Source: Latilactobacillus graminis DSM 20719
Lineage (GTDB): Bacteria; Bacillota; Bacilli; Lactobacillales; Lactobacillaceae
Length of the DNA: 64,000 nucleotides
Assembly: GCF_001436415.1 (NCBI RefSeq)
Contig: NZ_AYZB01000001.1
Coordinates: 62,001 to 126,000, forward strand
Direction of reading: 5' to 3'
Below, in pieces: positions 47,741-55,067 of this stretch (positions are counted from its first letter, which is position 1; every line of letters begins with the position of its first letter). The position numbers and the translations under genes are program-made. The notes under the pieces were generated by a model. It worked only from the letters and a program-made list of their open reading frames with translations. It made no database searches and was not told the DNA's origin.

Positions 47741-48604
47741 TTAATCACGCCATAAAAAATCGTCAATGGCTTGATCGACCAATCGATTTTCATGTAACAT
47801 ACTGTGCGCACCACCGGGACCGCGCACGAGCATCTCTTGATAATTACGCACCCGCGCTTTTAATAGACTTCGTAACGCAAAACTACTGTCAACTGCTACC
47901 GACCCATCATGACGGTTAGTGTTCAATAACTCGCCAGCGATGTTCAAGATGCTGATGGCTACTGGAAAGCAAGCTATCCGTGTGGCCAAATAATTATAGT
48001 TACGCGTCCGTTTAATAGGTCCCTGCGTCGTCAATTCGCTCAAAAAAACACGTGCGGTATCTGGGCCTATCGACGGATCATTCACTGGCGCGGCTAATAA
48101 AATCACTTTATCAACTAATCCCTGCTCCGGGGTCAATAAGTACCGCAACACCGCAATCGCCCCCATCGAATGTCCCACCAAATTGATGCCATTTACCCCA
48201 TAGTTCTTGTTTAGCATTCGAATAATAGCTGCTAACCAGCGTACCTGGTCTTGTACATCGGCGTGATTATTAGCAAACAAAACTTGAATTGTCGGATTAT
48301 TGGCTCGTAAAATATGATCCCCAGTAACCCGTAACTTACCATCCTTAGCAACCCGAATAATCATACTTTTCTTAGCAATACCCTGTTTTTGCAGCCGCCA
48401 GAGTAAATGCCCAAACGAATAACAATTACCTCGATAACCATGGATAAATAACGTCGGTCGTTTTGTATACCGTCGGGCCTGCGCTCGCCAATACGCTGAG
48501 ACATGCAGCAACTTATAGAAATCTAAACCGATAGTTAATGCAAGCAGTAAGACCACTAATCCATCTATCATTAATATCTGATCAAGAATATACCACATCG
48601 TCAT
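47741..48604 (-). CDS. Membrane-anchored alpha/beta hydrolase (DUF915)
   Basis: A ~287-residue hydrolase with one N-terminal membrane segment (LMIDGLVVLLLALTIGLDF), then an alpha/beta fold. 'LFIHGYRGNCYSF' forms the oxyanion side and 'LVGHSMGAIA' holds the nucleophile serine; the late 'HSMLHEN' may supply the histidine. This is the DUF915 'cell surface hydrolase' family, common in lactobacilli, substrate unknown. The start is unclear: ATG 48604 or nearby codons, with no strong ribosome site. It lies between nusG and rplK where no gene is usual, suggesting an inserted unit. Confidence 0.85.
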   Translation of the reverse strand: MTMWYILDQILMIDGLVVLLLALTIGLDFYKLLHVSAYWRAQARRYTKRPTLFIHGYRGNCYSFGHLLWRLQKQGIAKKSMIIRVAKDGKLRVTGDHILRANNPTIQVLFANNHADVQDQVRWLAAIIRMLNKNYGVNGINLVGHSMGAIAVLRYLLTPEQGLVDKVILLAAPVNDPSIGPDTARVFLSELTTQGPIKRTRNYNYLATRIACFPVAISILNIAGELLNTNRHDGSVAVDSSFALRSLLKARVRNYQEMLVRGPGGAHSMLHENRLVDQAIDDFLWRD

Positions 48605-48643
48605 CACATCATTCTTATAAAATAGAAACTGATTAGCTTAACT

Positions 48644-48681
48644 AAAAAAGCGACTAGACCTATTGTTTATGTCTCAATCGC
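48644..48681 (-). terminator. Terminator after nusG
   Basis: gcga..agac pairs with gtct..tcgc across 48650-48681, with T6 on the minus strand. The stem is interrupted. Confidence 0.55.
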
Positions 48682-48702
48682 CAATATTGACGCCTTCGCG
48701 TC

Positions 48703-49251
48703 CTAAACTAATTCATCCACTTGGTCGTAGTCGAGTTCAGTTGCTGTTTCACGACCAAACATGTCAATATTAACTTTTAACTTCATTTTCTCATCGTCGA
48801 CTTCAGTAATTTGACCAACAAGTCCCACAAAGGCACCTTCAATAATTTTAACAGATTCACCGACCTTGAATTCAACATCCAAATGACGTGTGCTCATCCC
48901 AAGTTGACGCAGAATCTGTGTGATTTCTTCATCTAATAGCGGTGCTGGTTTACTACCAGCACCGTGTGACCCGACAAATCCGGTCACACCCGGTGTATTC
49001 CGTACAACGAACCAAGCCTCATTTGACATCACCATTTCAACCAAGACATACCCGGGAAAAGTTTTTTTCATGTCGACTTTGTCCTTGCCGTTTTTAATTT
49101 CATGTTCTTCTTCTTCGGGCACCACAACGCGGAAGACATTATTTTCCATCCCCATTGATTGTGCCCGTGATTCAAGGTTTGCCTTCACTTTATTTTCGTA
49201 ACCTGAATATGTGTGTAAGACGTACCAATTTTTTTCAATTGATTCAACCAT
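48703..49251 (-). CDS. nusG: Transcription termination/antitermination factor NusG
   Basis: A 182-residue factor with the NGN domain ('NWYVLHTYSGYENKVK', 'PGYVLVEM', 'VRNTPGVTGFVG') and a C-terminal KOW domain (GAFVGLVGQITEV). It binds RNA polymerase and tunes pausing and termination. AAAGGAG precedes ATG 49251. A terminator-like hairpin lies 27 bp upstream of the start codon. Confidence 0.97.
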   Translation of the reverse strand: MVESIEKNWYVLHTYSGYENKVKANLESRAQSMGMENNVFRVVVPEEEEHEIKNGKDKVDMKKTFPGYVLVEMVMSNEAWFVVRNTPGVTGFVGSHGAGSKPAPLLDEEITQILRQLGMSTRHLDVEFKVGESVKIIEGAFVGLVGQITEVDDEKMKLKVNIDMFGRETATELDYDQVDELV

Positions 49252-49277
49252 GTCTGTTCTCCTTTTAAATTCCAAAA

Positions 49278-49307
49278 TAAAAAAACTTCGACCACGCGAA
49301 GTTTTTT
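49278..49307 (-). terminator. Terminator-like hairpin in the nusG leader
   Basis: aaaaacttcg and cgaagttttt (49281-49306, 6-nt loop) with T7 on the minus strand. It separates secE from nusG but lies only 27 bp from the nusG start and downstream of an extended -10 element (TGCTATACT, 49318-49326). Confidence 0.75.
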
Positions 49308-49317
49308 GCTTGCCATC

Positions 49318-49326
49318 AGTATAGCA
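49318..49326 (-). promoter_or_regulatory. Putative extended -10 promoter of nusG
   Basis: TGCTATACT on the minus strand is identical to the element in front of metG. The -35 region is poor. The predicted start is a few bases before the hairpin at 49281-49306. Confidence 0.4.
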
Positions 49327-49349
49327 AATTCAATTTAATTAAGCCAGTT

Positions 49350-49523
49350 TTAAAAGACAAATAATTGTAGTACTTTTAAGATTGCAAAATCAACAACGCC
49401 AAAGAAAATCGCAAATAAAACGGAAGTCATGACTACTGTTGTTGCGTCTTTTCGCGTTTGTTTAGCGTTTGGCCAACTAACAATTTTCATTTCCTGACCA
49501 ACACTCTTGAAAAACTTAATCAT
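49350..49523 (-). CDS. secE: Protein translocase subunit SecE
   Basis: A 57-residue protein: MIKFFKSVGQEMKIVSWPNA, then KQTRKDATTVVMTSVLFAIF and a short end. The KIVSWP motif and a single C-terminal membrane helix are diagnostic. It clamps SecY in the translocon. GGAGG lies upstream. It lies between rpmG and nusG, the standard order. Confidence 0.97.
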   Translation of the reverse strand: MIKFFKSVGQEMKIVSWPNAKQTRKDATTVVMTSVLFAIFFGVVDFAILKVLQLFVF

Positions 49524-49538
49524 CTTATATCCTCCCTG

Positions 49539-49688
49539 TTAACGTGTTTCTTTGTGTAGTGTATACTGTCCACAATGTTTACAAAATTTATTTAACTCTA
49601 GACGTTCTGTCCGATTCTTATTCTCAGCAACGTAATAGTTACGTGAACCGCAGACAGTACAGGCTAAGGCGACTTTCTTAATACCCAT
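49539..49688 (-). CDS. rpmG: 50S ribosomal protein L33
   Basis: A 49-residue L33 with four cysteines in two CxxC pairs ([11 protein letters not shown] and CKHCGQYT), the zinc-binding version. GAGGGG lies 8 nt before the ATG. It heads rpmG-secE-nusG. Confidence 0.96.
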   Translation of the reverse strand: MGIKKVALACTVCGSRNYYVAENKNRTERLELNKFCKHCGQYTLHKETR

Positions 49689-49723
49689 TTGAAAAGCCCC
49701 TCTCTAATTGACATTTAACCATA

Positions 49724-49752
49724 ACTCTATCACGGGTTGCCCAAACTGTCAA
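49724..49752 (-). promoter_or_regulatory. rpmG promoter
   Basis: Perfect TTGACA (49747-49752) and TAGAGT (49724-49729) with 17-nt spacing on the minus strand, about 35 nt before the L33 ATG. Confidence 0.7.
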
Positions 49753-49758
49753 TGTGGT

Positions 49759-50712
49759 TTATGACCACCACGTTGTCCGTACAATCGCCAGTAACAAGCT
49801 GGTGATCAGGCTAATATTAACAACCATCGCATTTTGGATCGCTGTAATAAAGGTTTTATTTTTCAGTTGTTGCGTCTTAAAAATCCGATTGTTGTGCCTA
49901 ATCACCGGGATTAATAATAGTACTATTAACGACTCGTTCGGTAATACATGGAACATCACAGCAATCACTGCGGCAACCAGCGACACCCAAATCAGTAGAT
50001 TATACAACCATAACGCCCAGTTTAGCCCTAAATAATGCGGTAATGTATATCGTTCATTGCGCCGATCTTGTTCTAAATCACAGATATTATCGGCCAACAT
50101 AATATTCGAAGTTGGCAATGCAATAATCACCCCAATCAATCCCAAGCTTAACAGCGTTGGCAAATTTCCACTGAGGGATACTTCTGGCCACCTAAAGTGC
50201 AGTGCCATAATCCTATCACTCGGAACATTCACATAAACCATGATGAAAAACGCCCCAAATGATTCTGTTACTCCACTTAATAATTCGCCCACTGGCATCC
50301 GCGATAGCGGTATTGGTCCAAACGTGTAAAAAATCGCAATAAAAATACAGGCCCCTCCGATTAACAATAATAGCCAATTAGTTTGCCATACAAGCCAGAT
50401 GCCCGCGAGCACACTAAAACCCAAAAAATAAAGGATTAAATGCAATGCCTTAGTAGGTGATAAACGTCGGCGTCCAATAATGTTCGTCTGCGCGCGATAA
50501 TCCAAATCAACCGCCTTGTAGTAATCCATTACGTTATTAAAACCAGTCACAAATAAAGCAATCGAAAACTGTGCCATAAAATAAACGGTCGTTGTCAGCA
50601 GATTAAGCTGGCCGTACACATACCAACAATAAACTATTCCTAAAATTAATGGTAGAACACTAGCTGTCTTCACCTCGATACGGACAAATTCTAAAAATGT
50701 TTTAAACGTCAT
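49759..50712 (-). CDS. dmkA: UbiA family DHNA prenyltransferase (DmkA)
   Basis: A 317-residue membrane prenyltransferase with 8-9 helices. The first Asp-rich motif is in NNVMDYYKAVDLDY and the second in DNICDLEQDRRN. It should attach a polyprenyl chain to 1,4-dihydroxy-2-naphthoate, giving demethylmenaquinone. No other menaquinone genes lie here, so DHNA may be imported or made elsewhere. ATG 50712 follows GGAGG by 6 nt. It lies 120 bp downstream of pplA in the same direction, part of an extracellular-electron-transfer locus. MenA is the alternative name. Confidence 0.88.
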   Translation of the reverse strand: MTFKTFLEFVRIEVKTASVLPLILGIVYCWYVYGQLNLLTTTVYFMAQFSIALFVTGFNNVMDYYKAVDLDYRAQTNIIGRRRLSPTKALHLILYFLGFSVLAGIWLVWQTNWLLLLIGGACIFIAIFYTFGPIPLSRMPVGELLSGVTESFGAFFIMVYVNVPSDRIMALHFRWPEVSLSGNLPTLLSLGLIGVIIALPTSNIMLADNICDLEQDRRNERYTLPHYLGLNWALWLYNLLIWVSLVAAVIAVMFHVLPNESLIVLLLIPVIRHNNRIFKTQQLKNKTFITAIQNAMVVNISLITSLLLAIVRTTWWS

Positions 50713-50830
50713 CTTGAACCTCCTTCCATTAAAAATGGCTAGGATAAGTAAACTTGTCCTAGCCATTTTGTAAATTCTGTCAGATTGTCTTCACCTAACT
50801 CGTTATACAACCTTCGTAAAAAATAGTGTT

Positions 50831-51754
50831 TTATTCACCATAAATAATGTTGTCAACTGTGATTGTGGCCGTATTCCCGTTTTGGGCAGCGTTAACCAGC
50901 TGTTCAGCATAATTTACAAAACTATGCGATGATTCTGTTGCACCAGAAACAACGTCTACTTTACCGGGTTCTTGCGCTTTAACGAATTCAGAATTCAACT
51001 TAGCAATGTATTCTTTAGGATTAGTCTTAGCAATCTTTTTCATTTGTTTGTTATATGATGCATCGTCAGCTTTTGACTTGCCATCTTTATTGATATTATC
51101 GAATTTAGAATCAGTGATTTTCCCGTCTTTAACCACCATTGTGAAGACGGTTCGATAGTCATGACTGTAATTCTTTTCTTCTAACTTATATGTGCCATCT
51201 TGCATCTTAGCCCCATTGTTGATTTCGATGGTATTTGTATTACCCGCTTGTGCTGCTTGAACTAATTGTTGAGCGTAATTTTTAAATGAGTTTGAACTAT
51301 GAGTAGCGCCTGAAACAACATCAATACTTGAAACATCGGCTCCATTAGCTGTAAATTCTTTATTTAATTTAGGAATGTATTCTTTAGGATTTGTTTTTGA
51401 AATCTTCTTCATTTTTTCATTGTAAGCTTTATCATGCCGCTTTGATTTGCCATTTTTATCGACGTAATCGTAAGTCGTCTTAGAAACTTTGCCATTAGCA
51501 ACTGTCATTGACATCTTAACGCGATAATTATTTTCGTAATTCTTTTCTTCTAAGTTGTAAGTTCCATCTTTTAATTTAGCACCGGCAATTTGCTTTTTAG
51601 GCGTTACTTTTTTATTTGAAGCTTCTTTGACTGAACTAGATTTTACCTCTTTTGAAGATGAATCTTTAGCACTATTACTATTGCCACAAGCTGCTAAAAC
51701 CATTGCTGACATTGCAACAACCGATAAACTAGCTAATGCTTTACTTAATTTCAT
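50831..51754 (-). CDS. pplA: Extracellular electron-transfer flavolipoprotein (PplA-like)
   Basis: A 307-residue lipoprotein with signal peptide and lipobox LAAC (Cys23), a Ser/Lys-rich linker to about residue 58, then two FMN-binding domains in tandem. Each ends in a flavinylation motif DVVSGAT: residues 145-151 (Thr151) and 267-273 (Thr273), where FMN would be attached through phosphoester bonds. PplA proteins relay electrons from membrane quinols to iron or other acceptors outside the cell. The domains are near-duplicates. A Rex-like operator lies at its predicted transcription start. Confidence 0.92.
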   Translation of the reverse strand: MKLSKALASLSVVAMSAMVLAACGNSNSAKDSSSKEVKSSSVKEASNKKVTPKKQIAGAKLKDGTYNLEEKNYENNYRVKMSMTVANGKVSKTTYDYVDKNGKSKRHDKAYNEKMKKISKTNPKEYIPKLNKEFTANGADVSSIDVVSGATHSSNSFKNYAQQLVQAAQAGNTNTIEINNGAKMQDGTYKLEEKNYSHDYRTVFTMVVKDGKITDSKFDNINKDGKSKADDASYNKQMKKIAKTNPKEYIAKLNSEFVKAQEPGKVDVVSGATESSHSFVNYAEQLVNAAQNGNTATITVDNIIYGE

Positions 51755-51786
51755 AATTTCCCCGCCCTTTTTTGATCATATATAAT

Positions 51787-51804
51787 TTGTGCCAATATTC
51801 ACAC
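51787..51804 (-). promoter_or_regulatory. Rex/CRP-FNR-like operator at the pplA start
   Basis: The minus strand reads GTGTGAATATTGGCACAA, matching 13 of 18 positions of the Rex consensus TTGTGAAATTTTTCACAA and TGTGA-N6-(T/G)CACA of the CRP/FNR class. It sits just downstream of the pplA -10, a classic repressor position. Assignment to Rex is an inference. Confidence 0.5.
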
Positions 51805-51810
51805 AAGGTC

Positions 51811-51839
51811 AGTTTATCTTTTTTGTGTAAAAAGTTCAA
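51811..51839 (-). promoter_or_regulatory. pplA promoter
   Basis: TTGAAC (51834-51839) and TAAACT (51811-51816) separated by 17 nt on the minus strand. Confidence 0.6.
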
Positions 51840-51843
51840 GTAT

Positions 51844-51872
51844 TTTTATTAACTTAATTCAAGTTAATAAAA
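51844..51872. promoter_or_regulatory. 12-bp-arm palindrome between pplA and ndh2
   Basis: Perfect arms ttttattaactt / aagttaataaaa around AATTC, lying directly upstream of the pplA -35 and about 70 bp from the ndh2 -35. It could be an operator for a dimeric regulator, or a hairpin; the binding protein is unknown. Confidence 0.5.
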
Positions 51873-51942
51873 TTAGGCTTTATAAAAGTTAAACCGGTTT
51901 CTTATTCAGTTGGGAATCCCTTTAATATTATCCGTGAAAAAA

Positions 51943-51971
51943 TAGACAAACTACTGGTAGTTTTGTATAAT
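51943..51971 (+). promoter_or_regulatory. ndh2 promoter
   Basis: TAGACA (51943-51948) and TATAAT (51966-51971) with 17-nt spacing, about 45 nt before the ATG. Confidence 0.7.
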
Positions 51972-52017
51972 GGAAATTGATTGAAAACGTATTTATTTCA
52001 CTGAGGGGTGACTTATC

Positions 52018-53925
52018 ATGGCTCAAAAAAATATCGTCATTATTGGTGCCGGTTTTGCTGGCATTTATGCGACTAAGAAACTTGCACAGTATTATAAAAA
52101 ACATCCAGATTATCAAATTACATTAATCGATAAACATTCCTATTTTACTTATTTAACAGAATTACATGAGGTGGCTGCTAATCGCGTCCCTGAAAACCAT
52201 GTACAACACGATTTACAGCACCTCTTTTACCGACGAAAAAACGTTAAGCTGGTCACCGATACGGTTACACGAATCGATCAAGCTAACCAAACCGTGATTA
52301 CCGAACATGGCCGCTACGCCTATGATCAAGTTATGCTGGGTATTGGGAGTGAACCAAATGACTTTGGCACACCTGGAGTTGCTGAATATGGTTTCACTTT
52401 AGGCTCATGGGAACAAGCGATTGAATTAAAACAACACATTATCGATGTTGTTCGTCGCGGGGCAATTGAACACGACCCGGAAAAACGGCGTGCACTTTTG
52501 AATATCGTGGTCGTTGGTTCTGGCTTTACCGGAACTGAAACCATCGGTGAATTACGTGATTGGCGTGATGAACTAGCAGCTGATAACAAGCTTGATCCTG
52601 AAGAAATTCAATTCACAATGATGGAAATGGCACCAACCATCATGAATATGCTCGACCGCAACGATGCAGCCAAAGCAGAACGTTATATGGCTAAACAAAA
52701 AATTGACGTTCGAAAAAATACTGGTGTCACTGGTGTTCACGAAATGCACATTGATTTAAATGATGGTTCAACTTTCCCAACTGCCACCTTAATTTGGACA
52801 GCGGGTGTTAAGGCTTCCCCACAAGCGGCACAATTTGGCCTAACAACGGGTAAAGCTGGCCGAATCGTGACAAACGAATTCATGCAATCTATTGACGATG
52901 ACAAACTTTACGTTGTCGGTGATGTAGCTTTCTTCGATGAAAATGATGACGGCCGTGGTCAACCACAAATTGTTCAAGGCGCCGAAGCATCTGCTGCAAC
53001 AGCCCTAAAGAACATCATCGCAACCGAAGAAGGTAAGGAAAAAGTCCCATACAAAGCTAGCTACTCCGGCTTCATGGTTTCAATTGGTTCTCGCTATGCG
53101 GTAGCCAACTTGATGAATTTCTTCCATCTCAGTGGCTTCTTTGCAACATTAGTTAAACATCTAGTTAACATGCTCTATTTCGTTCAAATTTATTCTGGCT
53201 ACGATTTATTCCACTATTCACTGAATGAGTTCTTCAGAACGAAGAACGATCGCAACTTGATGCGCGGTCATATTTCACGATACGGCAACGTTTTATGGAC
53301 TGTCCCTGCGCGGATTTTCTTAGGCGCGATGTGGCTCGTTGATTGTTGGGATAAGGTTCAAGGTGAAGGCTCTTGGTTCACCAATAAGCTCCGCTTACCT
53401 TTTGACTGGCTTCAACCAGCAGTCACCAGTGGTGCTTCTAAAGCAGCTGATGCAACAAGTGCAGCTAGTGGTGCTGCCTCAAGCGGCGCTGCTGAACCAG
53501 CGACTGCTAAAGTCACATTCGGTCTTTCTTATTTATTCGGTCATGATCCAATGCCTGTGTTCGATAAGATGCCCCACTGGTTCTACAGCATCACGAAGGT
53601 CTTAATTCCAAACCAAGAAGTCGCCTTCTTCATGCAAAAAACAATGACTATTATTGAAATTTTAATCGGTTTGGCCTTAATCGCCGGCCTCTTCACTTGG
53701 TTAACCAGTGCAGCCACGGTTGCAATGGTTATTACCTTCTGTCTTTCAGGCATGTTCTATTGGGTTAACATTTGGATTATTCCAATGGCTATCACTTGTA
53801 TGAATGGTTCTGGACGTGCATTTGGATTAGATAAGTGGGTTGTCCCATATTTGCAAAAGCATCTCGGTCATTGGCGCTATGGTCAGCAGCATGCGCTTTA
53901 TAAAAACCAAACGCCGCGATCATAA
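52018..53925 (+). CDS. ndh2: Type II NADH dehydrogenase of extracellular electron transfer, membrane-fused (Ndh2)
   Basis: A 635-residue protein of two parts. The N-terminal ~400 residues are a two-dinucleotide-fold flavoprotein: FAD site IGAGFAG (9-15) and NADH site VVVGSGFTGTE (about 162-172), then 'LYVVGDVAF'. A linker of nearly pure Ala, Ser, Gly and Thr (about 469-498) splits a C-terminal membrane part of several helices that resembles DoxX-like domains (NQEVAFFMQKTMTIIEILIG). This is the Ndh2 of the EET pathway, passing electrons from NADH to demethylmenaquinone, longer than the ~400-residue respiratory Ndh. Confidence 0.9.
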   Translation: MAQKNIVIIGAGFAGIYATKKLAQYYKKHPDYQITLIDKHSYFTYLTELHEVAANRVPENHVQHDLQHLFYRRKNVKLVTDTVTRIDQANQTVITEHGRYAYDQVMLGIGSEPNDFGTPGVAEYGFTLGSWEQAIELKQHIIDVVRRGAIEHDPEKRRALLNIVVVGSGFTGTETIGELRDWRDELAADNKLDPEEIQFTMMEMAPTIMNMLDRNDAAKAERYMAKQKIDVRKNTGVTGVHEMHIDLNDGSTFPTATLIWTAGVKASPQAAQFGLTTGKAGRIVTNEFMQSIDDDKLYVVGDVAFFDENDDGRGQPQIVQGAEASAATALKNIIATEEGKEKVPYKASYSGFMVSIGSRYAVANLMNFFHLSGFFATLVKHLVNMLYFVQIYSGYDLFHYSLNEFFRTKNDRNLMRGHISRYGNVLWTVPARIFLGAMWLVDCWDKVQGEGSWFTNKLRLPFDWLQPAVTSGASKAADATSAASGAASSGAAEPATAKVTFGLSYLFGHDPMPVFDKMPHWFYSITKVLIPNQEVAFFMQKTMTIIEILIGLALIAGLFTWLTSAATVAMVITFCLSGMFYWVNIWIIPMAITCMNGSGRAFGLDKWVVPYLQKHLGHWRYGQQHALYKNQTPRS

Positions 53926-53975
53926 CCGGCTTACGATGCATTGAAAGTAGCTTTTAGTAGTTAGGTATTGCACGT

Positions 53976-54020
53976 AAAAAGAGGTTATGACAGACAGCCT
54001 TTTGTCATAACCTCTTTTTG
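53976..54020 (+). terminator. Intrinsic terminator between ndh2 and eetA
   Basis: Seventeen-base arms aaaaagaggttatgaca / tgtcataacctcttttt with T-rich end. Only 26 bp remain before the eetA start, too little for a separate promoter. Confidence 0.9.
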
Positions 54021-54045
54021 TTGCTATTTTTAAAGGGAAAGACTG

Positions 54046-54498
54046 ATGCCTATGTTTAAAAAAATTTGTGCTAACCGATACATTAAAATGATTCGCCCTG
54101 GTGATATAATAATAGTCATCGGCCTATTTATTCTATCGTTTGCACCAGTTGCTGTTTTTAGTTGGCACGAATGGCAAACAACTCAAGCGGCGGATTCAAA
54201 TGCACCGGTATTGACAGCCTACGTCAAACATGATGGCAAAATCGTCTACAAAGTGAACCTGTCAACCCACCGCGGCGTTAGTCACTTCACTTATCGCGAT
54301 GCCGGCGGTGACTACAACAAAATTAAGGTAATCGATCATGCCATTGAAGTCACTGAAGCGAATTGTTTCAATCAAATTGATGTTAAGCGTGGCAAAATTT
54401 CAAAACCTGGCCAAACCATTGTTTGTTTACCACATAAACTACTAATTGAAATTAAATCTAAAGATGGCACCGATACGGGTGGAATGGTTTCTGCCTAA
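54046..54498 (+). CDS. eetA: NusG domain II-containing protein EetA
   Basis: A 150-residue protein with one N-terminal membrane helix (IIIVIGLFILSFAPVAVF) and an external NusG-II domain with the family signature CFNQ-x-D...GKISKPGQTIVCLPHKL. In Listeria and Lactiplantibacillus eetA is needed for, or linked to, extracellular electron transfer; it may assist EetB. It lies 17 bp before eetB. Confidence 0.9.
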   Translation: MPMFKKICANRYIKMIRPGDIIIVIGLFILSFAPVAVFSWHEWQTTQAADSNAPVLTAYVKHDGKIVYKVNLSTHRGVSHFTYRDAGGDYNKIKVIDHAIEVTEANCFNQIDVKRGKISKPGQTIVCLPHKLLIEIKSKDGTDTGGMVSA

Positions 54499-54515
54499 CC
54501 AAAAGGAGCACGACA

Positions 54516-55049
54516 ATGACGAATAACCAAACACGAAAATATATCTACATTGCACTCCTGTGCGCTCAAGGCATCATTATTAGTCTTGTTGAACGCGCGA
54601 TTCCATTTCCATTTGCCGTGGCCCCCGGCGCTAAGTTGGGACTAGCTAATTTAATCACCATCATTTCATTATTTACCCTACCGGTCAACGATTGCTTTTT
54701 ATTGATGGTGATGCGAACTATTTTATCCGCCTTACTAGGCGGGACGCTTTCGACTTTTATGTATAGCCTTGCTGGTGCGACATTTAGTTTTTTAGGAATG
54801 GTCGTCCTTAAACGCTTTAGTCGCCGTTTTATCAGTATGATTGGTATTTCAGCTGCTGGTGGGCTACTCTTTAACGTTGGTCAACTTTGTGTTGCCAGTT
54901 TTATTGCCCAAAGTTGGCAGGTCCTCCTCTATCTACCAGTCTTGGCTTTTCTCGGTATTTTAGCCGGCATCGCAGTTGGTATTGCTGCAAATTTTTTATT
55001 CGCACACGTCAAAACACTGACCTCTTTAAAAATGCAACACGAAATTTAG
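54516..55049 (+). CDS. eetB: Gx transporter family membrane protein EetB
   Basis: A 177-residue protein with five to six helices. The signature 'VERAIPFPFAVAPGAKLGLAN' is shared with the Gx/heptaprenyl-diphosphate-synthase component I family (hallmark PGAKLGLAN) and with ECF S-component-like proteins. In EET loci it is EetB, possibly a flavin or quinone-precursor handler; the role is not settled. AAAGGAG precedes the ATG, and dmkB follows 18 bp on. Confidence 0.9.
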   Translation: MTNNQTRKYIYIALLCAQGIIISLVERAIPFPFAVAPGAKLGLANLITIISLFTLPVNDCFLLMVMRTILSALLGGTLSTFMYSLAGATFSFLGMVVLKRFSRRFISMIGISAAGGLLFNVGQLCVASFIAQSWQVLLYLPVLAFLGILAGIAVGIAANFLFAHVKTLTSLKMQHEI

Positions 55050-55067
55050 TTTAGTAAGGAGTTAATT

